From Tautonia sociabilis (lineage in GTDB: Bacteria; Planctomycetota; Planctomycetia; Isosphaerales; Isosphaeraceae): 33,319 nt of DNA. The DNA is taken from contig NZ_RYZH01000064.1 in assembly GCF_003977685.1 (NCBI RefSeq), positions 1-33,319 of the forward strand, written 5' to 3'. Positions 1 through 8,680 of the stretch are shown in pieces. The notes beneath the pieces were generated by a model. That model did not search any database, had not been told where the DNA came from, and worked only from the letters and a program-made list of their open reading frames with translations. Every line of letters begins with the position of its first letter. The first letter of the stretch is position 1. Made by a program: the position numbers and the translations under genes.

Positions 1-583
1 CCCGCCCCGCCCCCGCCGGCTCCACCTCCACCGAAGACCGGAAGCCGTCGACCCAGAGCGCGCCGTTGACCCAGGAAACCTGTTGCCCCCCGACCCCCAC
101 CACCTGGGCCACCGTCCTCGGGCGCTCCGGAGCCGTCGCCTCCAGCCAGACCCAGTGGCCGGCCTCCGGCTCCCGACTGTCGAAGGCCGACCGATCGACC
201 AGAAACCCGCCGCCGGGGGTCCAGGCCGGGAAGGCCACCTGCAGCGTCACCGCCAGCGCCGGCGCGTAGGCCCCCGCCCCCAGCCCCATCGCCGCCGAGA
301 ACCCCGGCGCCCACGGCCCGAACCCCGGGAACGCCGCTTGCCGGATGGCATCCGCCACCGACGCCCAGTGTGCGAACATCGCGAACCCGAGCAGGACCGC
401 CCCCAGGCCCGTCCCCCAGGCGAACAGCCCCACCCCCAGCGCCGAGAGGTACGACCCCAGCAGCACCATCCCCCGCCGGCGCTGGCCCCGCCGCCACTGC
501 GGCCACCCCGGCACCACCACCCGCCAGCGATCCCGGCCGACCTGCCCGCCCACCGCCCGCCTCCGGGCCCCGATCCCCCCCAT
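1..583 (-). CDS. Membrane protein with signal-peptidase (S26)-like C-terminal segment, 3' end outside window
   Basis: The frame is open from ATG at 583 to the window edge (194 codons, no stop). GGAGGAG lies about 3 nt upstream of the ATG, a strong ribosome site. The N-terminus is Arg/Trp/Gly rich (about residues 1-38). Two hydrophobic stretches follow (about 40-75 and 95-120), separated by a short loop. After them comes a soluble part with GHWVWLEA and VAQVVGVGGEQVSWVNGALW. This resembles the signal peptidase I segment in which a conserved valine/glycine run is followed by an NG-x-L-x-V-x-G turn. No Ser/Lys catalytic pair is visible, so a non-catalytic S26-like fold is possible. Wobble positions are strongly G-ended, unlike the C-ended neighbours. 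The gene is divergent from fusA. That it is a real gene is fairly sure; the family is tentative. Confidence 0.6.
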   Translation of the reverse strand, partial: MGGIGARRRAVGGQVGRDRWRVVVPGWPQWRRGQRRRGMVLLGSYLSALGVGLFAWGTGLGAVLLGFAMFAHWASVADAIRQAAFPGFGPWAPGFSAAMGLGAGAYAPALAVTLQVAFPAWTPGGGFLVDRSAFDSREPEAGHWVWLEATAPERPRTVAQVVGVGGQQVSWVNGALWVDGFRSSVEVEPAGAGR

Positions 584-1085
584 CGGCTCCTCCCCCCCGA
601 GGGTCCTCGGGACGCCCCCGAGACCATCCGACATCTGCCAGAGAAGAGAACGACGGCCCCCATCCCCGTCAAAGGGGGATTGGCGGGAAGCCGCCCGGCC
701 CAACCCGGCCGGACCTCTCCGGGTTGGTCTTCGCTCCCGGCTCCTCGAGATTGGTCGCGCCGCCCCCGTCGCCGCCAGGGAATCCCCCGATCCCTCGATG
801 ATCCCCCGATGGCCCTTGTGGAATTCCTTGACGCCACGGTGGCTTTCGTTAAGATGGAACGCCTGTACTCATCGGACCTGCACGCCCCATTCACACGCCT
901 GACACACGCAATCCCTAGAATGGATTGATCGCAATCCGTCTCCGCGATGCGACTTGCCGCCATGCCGGGCCCCGAGGAGGTGCACGGGGTCGCGGTCGCC
1001 CGGGATCGCAACGGCGTGACGACCTTCCCCCTTCTCCTGTGATCGGGAGGCTTCGGCCGCCCGACTGCTGAGGCTCCACCGGCCC
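584..1085. other. Divergent intergenic region before fusA
   Basis: No protein-like reading frame is seen. The overlapping open frames here are Pro/Arg-rich shadows. The stretch holds the putative fusA promoter (828-855) and a leader of roughly 220 nt. On the minus strand a TTGACG-like element (complement of 667-672) could belong to the leftward gene, but its -10 partner is poor. The fusA leader has only a weak GAGG at 1070-1073. Confidence 0.5.
828..855 (+). promoter_or_regulatory. Putative sigma-70-type promoter for fusA
   Basis: TTGACG at 828-833 and TAAGAT at 850-855 are separated by 16 bp. Five of six -35 bases and four of six -10 bases match the consensus. It sits in a locally AT-richer patch about 230 bp before the fusA start, with no other gene between. 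It is a sequence match only. Confidence 0.55.
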
Positions 1086-3167
1086 ATGGATAATCTCCGC
1101 GACCTGCGCAACATCGGCATCTCGGCCCACATCGACTCCGGCAAGACCACCCTGACCGAGCGGGTCCTCTTCTACGCCGGCAAGATCCATAAGATCGAGG
1201 ACGTCCGCGGCGGCGGAGACGGCGCCACCATGGACCACATGGAGCTGGAAAAGGAGCGGGGCATCACGATCACCTCGGCCGCCACCACGGTGGCCTGGAA
1301 GGACCACAAGATCAACATTATCGACACACCGGGCCACGTCGATTTCACCGTCGAAGTCGAGCGATCGCTCCGCGTGCTGGACGGTGCCATCCTTGTCGTC
1401 ACCGCGGTCGAGGGGGTCCAGTCCCAGACCCTCACCGTCGACCGCCAGATGAAGCGCTACGGCATTCCCCGCCTGGTGTTCATCAACAAGATCGACCGCA
1501 CCGGCGCCAACCCTCAGAAGGTCATCGAGACCGTCGAGCAGAAGCTCGGCCTGACCGCCGTTCCGCTCCAGATCCCCATCGGCCTGGAGATGAACTTCGA
1601 GGGGGTCGTCGACCTGCTCTCGATGGAGGCCGTCTACTTCGACGGCGAGAAGGGGGAGATCGTCCGCCGAGAGGCGATCCCGGAGGGCCTGGTCGAGGTC
1701 GCCCAGCAGCGCCGTCAGGGGATGCTGGAGGCGCTTTCGCTTTACTCCGACGAGTTGATGACGATCCTGCTCGAGGAGGAGGAGCCCCCGCTGGAGCTGG
1801 TCCTCAAGGTCATCCGGGAGGCGACCATCGCCCAGCAGATCGCCCCCGTGCTCATGGGCACCGCCTACAAGAACAAGGGCGTGCAACCGCTGCTCGACGC
1901 CATCGTCAACTTCCTGCCGAGCCCGCTCGACCGCGACGTCAAGGCCCGAGACAACGACGCCGATCAGGCCGAGGTCGTCCTTGAGCCCGACGACTCCAAG
2001 CCGCTGGTCGCCATGGCCTTCAAGCTCGTCGAGGAGCCGTTCGGCCAGGTCACTTACATGCGCGTTTACCAGGGCACGCTCAACAAGGGCGAGTTCTACT
2101 ACAACACCCGATCCGGCAAGCGCGCCCGCGTCAGCCGCATCCTCCGCGTCCACGCCGACGAGCGTGAGGACATCGACGCCGCCGGCGCCGGCGACATCGT
2201 CGCCGTCATGGGCATCGACTGCGCCACCGGCGACACGTTCTGCTCCGAGGGCACCAACTACTCGCTGGAGAGCATCTACGCCGCCGAGCCGGTGATCGAC
2301 CTGTCGATCAGCCCCAACAAGCGCGCCGACTACGACAAGCTCTCCAAGGCCCTCAACCGCTTCATGCGCGAGGACCCCACCTTCCGGGTCCACGTCGACC
2401 ATGAGACCGGCGAGACGATCATCTCCGGCATGGGTGAGCTGCACCTGGAGATCTACGTCGAGCGGATCCGGCGCGAATACAAGGTCGACTGCACCATCGG
2501 CCAGCCGAAGGTCAGCTACCGAGAGGCGCCCACCAAGGAGACGCCGTACAACTACACCCACAAGAAGCAGACCGGCGGCTCCGGCCAGTACGGCAAAGTC
2601 GTCGGCCGGCTCATCCCCCTACCCGAGGACGCCCCCGAGCCCTTCGAGTTCGAGAACAACATCACCGGCGGCCGCATCCCCGGCGAGTACATCCCCGCCA
2701 TCGAGAAGGGCTTCCGCCGCGGCCTGGAGAAGGGGCCGCTCGCCGGCTACGAGGTCATCGGCGTCAAGATGGCGCTGGACGACGGCGCCTACCACGACGT
2801 CGACTCCTCCGCCATGGCCTTCGAGATCTGCGCCTTCGACGCCTTCCGCGAGGCCTTCCGCAAGGCCGACCCCGTGCTGCTGGAGCCGATCATGAAGGTC
2901 GAGGTCGAGTGCCCCATCGAGTTCCAGGGCCCCGTCTCCGGCCAGGTCTCGTCGAAGCGCGGCATCATCACCAACACCGAGTCCCGCGAGGGGTTCGTGG
3001 TGATCCATGCCGAGGTCCCGCTGGCCGCCATGTTCGGCTACTCCAACGACCTGCGCTCCATGACCCAGGGCAAGGGCACCTTCAGCATGGAGTTCTACAA
3101 GTACCAGCGCGTCCCCTCCAGCCTCCAGGACGAGATCATCAAGAAGGCCCAGGAAGAGAACAAGTAA
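1086..3167 (+). CDS. fusA: Elongation factor G (spdEFG1/mtEFG1-like)
   Basis: This is the translocation GTPase that moves tRNA and mRNA through the ribosome. The 693-residue length is normal for EF-G. GTP-binding elements are all present: P-loop AHIDSGKT at 14-21, switch I around RGITI at 58-62, DTPGH at 80-84 and NKID at 134-137. Domains II-V follow without a break, through the conserved domain IV/V segments. The Ser in AHIDSGKT, the GGGDGATMDHMELEKERG stretch after the P-loop and the FYKYQ tail resemble mitochondrial EFG1 and the spdEFG1 branch (spirochaetes, planctomycetes, deltaproteobacteria) more than ordinary EF-G. In spdEFG organisms a second paralogue (EFG2) handles ribosome recycling, which predicts another copy elsewhere. 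The gene stands alone, not in a str operon. The start has only a weak GAGG upstream. Confidence 0.97.
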   Translation: MDNLRDLRNIGISAHIDSGKTTLTERVLFYAGKIHKIEDVRGGGDGATMDHMELEKERGITITSAATTVAWKDHKINIIDTPGHVDFTVEVERSLRVLDGAILVVTAVEGVQSQTLTVDRQMKRYGIPRLVFINKIDRTGANPQKVIETVEQKLGLTAVPLQIPIGLEMNFEGVVDLLSMEAVYFDGEKGEIVRREAIPEGLVEVAQQRRQGMLEALSLYSDELMTILLEEEEPPLELVLKVIREATIAQQIAPVLMGTAYKNKGVQPLLDAIVNFLPSPLDRDVKARDNDADQAEVVLEPDDSKPLVAMAFKLVEEPFGQVTYMRVYQGTLNKGEFYYNTRSGKRARVSRILRVHADEREDIDAAGAGDIVAVMGIDCATGDTFCSEGTNYSLESIYAAEPVIDLSISPNKRADYDKLSKALNRFMREDPTFRVHVDHETGETIISGMGELHLEIYVERIRREYKVDCTIGQPKVSYREAPTKETPYNYTHKKQTGGSGQYGKVVGRLIPLPEDAPEPFEFENNITGGRIPGEYIPAIEKGFRRGLEKGPLAGYEVIGVKMALDDGAYHDVDSSAMAFEICAFDAFREAFRKADPVLLEPIMKVEVECPIEFQGPVSGQVSSKRGIITNTESREGFVVIHAEVPLAAMFGYSNDLRSMTQGKGTFSMEFYKYQRVPSSLQDEIIKKAQEENK

Positions 3168-3200
3168 CGTTCTGCTTCCCGCTCCCCGGCCTCCCCTCTC

Positions 3201-3233
3201 GACCTCCGCCGCGCCCTCCGGCCGTCGGAGGTC
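3201..3233 (+). terminator. Possible fusA terminator hairpin
   Basis: GACCTCCG (3201-3208) can pair with CGGAGGTC (3226-3233). A tighter alternative uses CCTCCG (3215-3220) with CGGAGG (3226-3231) around a 5-nt loop. It lies about 35-65 nt after the fusA stop and has no U-tract, so a terminator role is only plausible. Confidence 0.35.
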
Positions 3234-3492
3234 GTTCGCTGCGCCCCTGCCTCCCCCCTGCCTGCTCTCCCCGAACCGGCTCCGGCCGCCCGAGCAGGGA
3301 GGTCTCCCCGCTCGGCCCGGGGGCTTCCGATTCCCGAAGGCCGGCCGGAGCCTCCAACCGCTCGTTGTGGACGAGCCGGCCGCCGCCGAGATCGGCCCGG
3401 GAGCCCTCCGCTCGGACCTCGACCTCGGCCCGAGCCCGGCGATCGGCAACCACCCGTCGTCCCCCTCCTCCGCCGCCAGCGCCAGCCGATCA

Positions 3493-3521
3493 TTGACTTC
3501 CTCCCCCCCTCGCCCTACCCT
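3493..3521 (+). promoter_or_regulatory. Putative promoter for the sugar phosphate isomerase gene
   Basis: TTGACT (3493-3498) and TACCCT (3516-3521) are spaced by 17 bp. The -35 matches five of six consensus bases and the -10 three of six. Predicted transcription would begin about 100 nt before the ATG at 3627. Confidence 0.5.
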
Positions 3522-3626
3522 GGCCTCTTGCCCCCCGTCGTCCCGCTCGATGCCCGGGCCGCTCCCCCCCTCGGGATCGGAGCCCGAACGGTCAACATGG
3601 AATCCGATGCGCTTGGAGGAAGGCTG

Positions 3627-4646
3627 ATGCCCCGTCCGATCACGCTGTTCACCGGCCAATGGGCCGACCAACCGCTGGAACACTGGGCGCCGAAGGTCGC
3701 CGAGTGGGGGTATGACGGCATCGAGCTGCCGTGCTGGGGCGGCCACTTCGACGTCAAGCGGGCGCTGGAGGACGACCAGTACTGCTCGCAGCGCAAGGAG
3801 CTGCTGAGTCGCTTCGGCCTGAAGTGCTGGGCGATCTCGGCCCACCTGGTCGGCCAGGCGATCCTCGACCCGATCGACGAGCGGCACAAGGCCATCCTGC
3901 CGCCGTACGTCTGGGGAGACGGCGACCCGGCGGGGGTCAACCGGCGCGCCGCCGAGGAGTTGAAGAACACGGCGAGGGCCGCCGCCAAGCTCGGGGTGCC
4001 CGTGGTCAACGGCTTCACCGGCTCGCCCATCTGGCACATGCTCTACGCCTTCCCGCCCACGCCGACGGCCATGATCGACGCCGGCTTCCAGAAGTTCGCC
4101 GACGTGTTCAACCCCATCCTCGACGTCTTCAAGCAGGAAGGGGTCCGCTTCGGGCTGGAGGTCCACCCGACCGAGATCGCCTTCGACACCTACTCGGCCG
4201 TCCGGGCGATCGACGCCGTCGACGGCCGCCCCGAGTTCGGCTTCAACTTCGACCCCAGCCACCTGCTCTGGCAGCAGATCGACCCGGTCGCCTACCTGCG
4301 CGAGCCGAAGATCCGGGAGCGCATCTATCACGTCCACGTCAAGGACGCCGCCACCACGCTCGACGGCCGCACCGGGCTGCTCAGCTCCCACCTCGACTTC
4401 GGCGACCCCCGACGCGGCTGGGACTTCCGCTCCCCCGGCCGCGGCCAGGTCGACTTCGCCGCCATCACCCGGGAGCTGAACCTGATCGGCTACGAGGGGC
4501 CCCTCTCGGTCGAGTGGGAGGACCCCGGCATGGACCGCGAGTACGGCGCGGCCGAGGCCGTCCAGTTCATCAAGCGCACCATGATGTTCCCCGCCGCCGG
4601 CCGAGCCTTCGACTCCGCCTTCGCCGAGGGGCAGTCCAAGGCCTGA
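3627..4646 (+). CDS. Sugar phosphate isomerase/epimerase (xylose isomerase-like TIM barrel)
   Basis: A 339-residue cytoplasmic protein of the AP-endonuclease-2/xylose-isomerase-like TIM-barrel family, which isomerises or epimerises sugars or inositols using a divalent metal. Candidate metal ligands are in family positions: E178 in GLEVHP, D209 and H212 in FDPSH, H235/H237 in HVHVKD, and E296 in SVEWEDPG. An early GYDGIELP motif (about 28-35) is also typical. The ATG at 3627 is chosen because GGAGGAAG lies 4 nt upstream; the longer frame from 3528 adds 33 low-complexity residues. No signal peptide is seen. Substrate cannot be told from sequence. It appears to be a single-gene unit, with hairpins after the stop. 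Confidence 0.92.
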   Translation: MPRPITLFTGQWADQPLEHWAPKVAEWGYDGIELPCWGGHFDVKRALEDDQYCSQRKELLSRFGLKCWAISAHLVGQAILDPIDERHKAILPPYVWGDGDPAGVNRRAAEELKNTARAAAKLGVPVVNGFTGSPIWHMLYAFPPTPTAMIDAGFQKFADVFNPILDVFKQEGVRFGLEVHPTEIAFDTYSAVRAIDAVDGRPEFGFNFDPSHLLWQQIDPVAYLREPKIRERIYHVHVKDAATTLDGRTGLLSSHLDFGDPRRGWDFRSPGRGQVDFAAITRELNLIGYEGPLSVEWEDPGMDREYGAAEAVQFIKRTMMFPAAGRAFDSAFAEGQSKA

Positions 4647-4686
4647 CCCGGCCCCGACTCAGGCGATCGACCGGCCCCCTCGGGGG

Positions 4687-4709
4687 CGCTCCCCGCTCCT
4701 CGGGGAGCG
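4687..4709 (+). terminator. GC hairpin after isomerase gene
   Basis: CGCTCCCC (4687-4694) pairs perfectly with GGGGAGCG (4702-4709) around a 7-nt loop, 41 nt after the stop. There is no clear U-tract. A second perfect palindrome (4721-4734) follows within 12 bp. Confidence 0.5.
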
Positions 4710-4720
4710 TCCCCGGGTCC

Positions 4721-4734
4721 GTTCGGGCCCGAAC
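4721..4734. repeat. 14-bp perfect palindrome GTTCGGGCCCGAAC
   Basis: Two 7-bp arms abut with no spacer. It sits between the isomerase hairpin and the transporter operon. It could be part of a termination zone or an operator for the transporter about 135 bp downstream. Nothing else identifies a binding protein. Confidence 0.4.
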
Positions 4735-4868
4735 CGCCTCGGGAGGGACTCCCTCCCCCCGGGGCCCCCCCTGTCCGACGCCCGTCGCCGCGACGACGCC
4801 AGGTCGTTCCGACCAATGCCGAATCCTCGATCGCATGAGGTCCCCCTCCAGGACTCCGAGGTTTCTTG

Positions 4869-6487
4869 ATGGAAGAACCCCCGTCCGGTTGTCCCCCCCC
4901 TTCCGTCGCGATCGGCGCGCACCGCCCCCGCACCTCCCCTCGAGCGATCGCCGCCCCGGGCCTCTCCCTCCTCCCGGCCGTCCTCGCCCTGGTCTGGTCC
5001 CCGGCCCCCGCCCCCGCCCAGAACACCCTCGACCGCATCCGAACCACCGGCCTCCTCTCCTATGGCTGCGATCTGGAGGGAGGCGGCCCCTACGCCTACC
5101 TCGATCCGGACCGGCCCGGCCGCCTCGTCGGCTTCGAGGTCGAACTGATGGACGCCCTCGCCGCCCGCCTCGGCGCCGAGGCCAGGTTGTCCCAGGGTCA
5201 GTGGGACCAGCTCCTCAACGTCCTCGACACCGGCAAGATCGACGTCGTCGTCAACGGCTACGAGCTCACCCCTTCCCGAGCCCGGACGTACCTCGCCTCG
5301 CGCCCGTACTACATCTTCCAGCTCCAGGTGATGGTCCGAAAGGGCTCCCCGATCCGATCCTGGGAGGACCTCAAGCAGCCCAGGCCCGGCGGCGGGCGCT
5401 GGCGGGTCGGTGTCCTCGGCGGCTCGTCGGCCGAGCAGTTCGCCCGGGAGAACCAGGACGGCTCGATCGACGTCCGGGCCTACACCGGCGCCACCGACCC
5501 GATGATGCAGGTCCTCAGCGGCCAGCTCGACGCGACGCTCCAGGACCTCCCCGCCTCCCGCTTCTACGGCCCCCAGTTCCCCGGCCTGGAGAGCGTCGGG
5601 CCCCCCGAGGGCCGCGGGTATTACGTGATGTACGCCCGGACCGAGGACTCGGCGCTCGTCGAGGCCCTGGACCGAGACATCGGGGAGCTGATCGCCGACG
5701 GCACCCTCGAGCGCATCTACCGCAAGTACGATGTCTGGACCGAGGCGCAGGACGAGCTGGCCGACCTCGACCCCGACCTCCTCGCCGCCGAGGTCGCCGA
5801 GCTGAGCCGAGAGGCCCTACGCGGCGGGCCGCTGATCTGGAAGTACCGGAACCATCTGCTCGTCGCCGCTGGCACGACGATCCTGCTCTCGGTCGCCTCG
5901 ATGCCGTTGGCCATCCTCGCCGGCCTGTTCATCGCCATCGGCCGCCTGTACGGGCCGGCGATCGTCCGCCTGCCGCTGGCGGCCTACGTCGAGCTGATCC
6001 GAGGCACTCCGCTGATGCTCCAGCTCTTCGTGCTGTTCTACCTGGCGAACCTGCCGCCGTATGTCGCCGGCATTGCCGGGCTGGCGATCAATTACTCGGC
6101 CTACGAGGCCGAGATCTACCGAGCCGGGCTCCAGGCGATCCCCGCCGGGCAGATGGAGGCCGCCCTCGCCCTGGGGATGCCCCGCTGGCTCGCCCTGAGG
6201 AGGGTGGTGGTGCCTCAGGCGGTTCGGATCGTCATCCCGCCGGTCACAAACGACTTCATCGCGTTGTTCAAGGATAGTTCGGTCTGTTCGGTCATCACGA
6301 TCGTGGAACTGAGCAAGCAGTACCAGATTCTCGCCAATAGCACCGGAGGGGTGCTCGAATTCGCCCTGGCCTGCGCGGTGCTCTACCTCGTGATGAGTCT
6401 GCCGCTGTCCTGGTTGTCCCGATGGTCCGAGCGCCGACTCCGGGGGGGAGTCGGCGACTCCCAGGCATCGAAGAGGGGGGAGCCTGA

Positions 6488-6491
<4 letters not shown>
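4869..6491 (+). CDS. Polar amino acid ABC transporter, fused substrate-binding protein and permease
   Basis: This 540-residue protein joins two parts that are usually separate. Residues 1-51 look like an export signal ending in APAPAQ. Residues about 52-290 match a family 3 solute-binding protein (GFEVELMDALAARLG at 88-102). Residues about 320-520 are a HisM/GlnP-type permease with several membrane segments and the EAA-loop region (NYSAYEAEIYRAG, 408-420, then ALALGMPRW). The binding domain is therefore tethered outside the membrane beside its channel. ATG at 4869 has GAGG 7 nt upstream and is preferred over the adjacent TTG at 4866. The stop overlaps the ATPase start by 4 bp (ATGA), implying coupled translation. 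The exact amino acid is unknown. Confidence 0.92.
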
Positions 6492-7234
<743 letters not shown>

Positions 7235-7282
7235 GCCGAAACCCGTCCCAAGACGACCGCCCCTGTGCCCGGGAGGACTCAC

Positions 7283-8650
7283 ATGATCCGGCTTCGATCC
7301 AATTGGTCCCTCCTCGTCGCGTCGGCGGCCATCGCGCTGGGGCTCCCCGAGCTGTCGGCCTCCCAGGATCTCGCCGAGGGCCGGTATTTCGGGCTCCGCG
7401 AGGTCAACCCGCCGGCCTCCCCGGAGGACGGCTCCGTCGTGGCGATCGTCGGCGCCCGGCTGATCGACGGCCTGGGAGGCCCCCCGATCCCCGACTCGGC
7501 GGTCGTCGTCCGGGGCGAGGCCATCGACCGCGTCGGGCCCCGGTCGGAGGTCGCGATCCCCGACGGCGCGATCGTCGTCGACGCCTCGGGAATGTCGCTG
7601 CTCCCGGGGCTCATCGACGCGCACTTCCACCACGATTACTCCGATCCCGAGGATCGCATCGTCTCCCTCGCTCTCGCCCGGGGGGTCACCAGCCTGCGCG
7701 ACCCCGGCCATCCGATCCGGGACTACGACTCCGTCCGGAACTCCCCCGGGCCGATGCCCCGCTGCTTCCTCACCGGCAAGCACTTCGACCAGCCTCCCCA
7801 CGCCCACCCCCACGACGCCGAGGCCATCCTCAACGCGAGCGAGGTCGAGGCCGCCGTCGACCGGCACCTGGCCGACGGCGCCTCGGCGATCAAGGTCTAC
7901 TACCGCCTGCCGCCGGACCTCATCGCGGCCACCTGCTCGGCCGCCCACGCCCGAGGGGTGCCGGTCACGGCCCATCTCGAACTCGTCGACGCCGACCGGG
8001 CCATCGCCGCCGGCCTCGACGGGGTGGAGCACATCACGTCCTTCGGGACCGCCCTCGCCCCCCCCGCCGACGCCGATCGGTTCCGGGAAGCCGTCCGAGG
8101 CGACAACACCGCCCGGGAGGACGGCCGATACCGGCTCTGGGCCGCGATCGACCTGGAGGACAACCCTCGGGTGCAGCCGCTGATCGACCTGATCCTGGAG
8201 CGGGGGGTCGTCCTCTCCCCCACGCTCGCCGTCTTCGAGCGCCGGGCCGGGGACAGCAATGCCGAGGAGTTCCACGTCCGGGGCTTCGAGACCATGCTCC
8301 GGTTCGTCCGACGCTGCCATGAGGCCGGCGTGCCGATCGTCGTCGGCTCGCATACCTGGGTTCCCCACGCCGAGCGGGGCCGGGCCTTCCGCCGAGAGAT
8401 GCAACTGCTCGTCGAGTGCGGGCTGAGCCCCGGCGAGGCGATCGTCGCGGCCACCTCCCGCAATGCCCGCTTCCTCGGCTGCGCCGACCGCCTCGGGGCC
8501 ATCGCCCCGGGCCGGCTCGCCGACCTGATCCTGGTCGACGGCAACCCGCTCGACGACGTCGCCGCCATCGACCGCGTCGGTCGGGTCATGCTCAACGGCC
8601 GATGGGTCTCGCCGCCGAACGATCAGGGGGAGGCCCGGGATCGTCCCTGA
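7283..8650 (+). CDS. Exported metal-dependent amidohydrolase
   Basis: A 455-residue amidohydrolase-superfamily protein with an N-terminal signal peptide (about 1-28, ending ELSASQ). The GARLIDG start of the composite domain, the LPGLIDAHFH metal motif (H114, H116), a candidate carboxylated lysine K204 (AIKVYY) and histidines H231 and H250 (GVEHIT) are present. The C-terminal GRLADLILVDGNPL is typical of imidazolonepropionase/prolidase-like members. The usual GTD/GSD aspartate is replaced: the sequence reads VVGSHTW with H357 at that place, so chemistry may differ. GGGAGGA lies 5 nt before ATG 7283, ruling against the GTG at 7265. It follows the ATPase gene by 48 bp, probably in one operon, and ends in a strong hairpin. 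Confidence 0.88.
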   Translation: MIRLRSNWSLLVASAAIALGLPELSASQDLAEGRYFGLREVNPPASPEDGSVVAIVGARLIDGLGGPPIPDSAVVVRGEAIDRVGPRSEVAIPDGAIVVDASGMSLLPGLIDAHFHHDYSDPEDRIVSLALARGVTSLRDPGHPIRDYDSVRNSPGPMPRCFLTGKHFDQPPHAHPHDAEAILNASEVEAAVDRHLADGASAIKVYYRLPPDLIAATCSAAHARGVPVTAHLELVDADRAIAAGLDGVEHITSFGTALAPPADADRFREAVRGDNTAREDGRYRLWAAIDLEDNPRVQPLIDLILERGVVLSPTLAVFERRAGDSNAEEFHVRGFETMLRFVRRCHEAGVPIVVGSHTWVPHAERGRAFRREMQLLVECGLSPGEAIVAATSRNARFLGCADRLGAIAPGRLADLILVDGNPLDDVAAIDRVGRVMLNGRWVSPPNDQGEARDRP

Positions 8651-8659
8651 TCCCGGGCC
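8632..8659. terminator. Strong bidirectional hairpin between convergent genes
   Basis: GGCCCGGGATC (8632-8642) pairs perfectly over 11 bp with GATCCCGGGCC (8649-8659), with a 6-nt loop. It contains the amidohydrolase stop codon (8648-8650) and lies 22 bp from the stop of the opposing gene. It is followed by CTTCTCGATGT rather than a U-run. Placement and strength argue for termination from both sides. Confidence 0.7.
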
Positions 8660-8680
8660 CTTCTCGATGTGGGAGCCCGG

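Larger units (their letters stand above)
3168..3626 (+). other. Intergenic region between fusA and isomerase gene
   Basis: No credible gene is seen. Frames crossing this stretch are Pro/Ser/Arg-rich and lack motifs. The proximal part holds a possible fusA terminator (3201-3233). The distal part holds a promoter candidate (3493-3521) and the ribosome site of the next gene (GGAGGAAG ending near 3622). The isomerase frame stays open upstream to 3528, but that extension looks non-coding. Confidence 0.5.

Noticed and set aside
83..928. Long open frames on both strands (83-928 plus, 247-1011 minus)
   Set aside because: Pro/Arg- or Gly/Arg-rich with no motifs; the G+C content keeps frames open. The minus frame ending at the window edge from 583 has a ribosome site and membrane segments and explains the left part.
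915..2561. 548-codon minus-strand frame opposite fusA
   Set aside because: It is the antisense of the EF-G gene, made of Asp/Val/Leu-rich shadow sequence.
3731..6277. 848-codon plus-strand frame across two genes
   Set aside because: Arg/Pro-rich sequence that spans the isomerase, an intergenic gap and the transporter in another frame; no domain visible.
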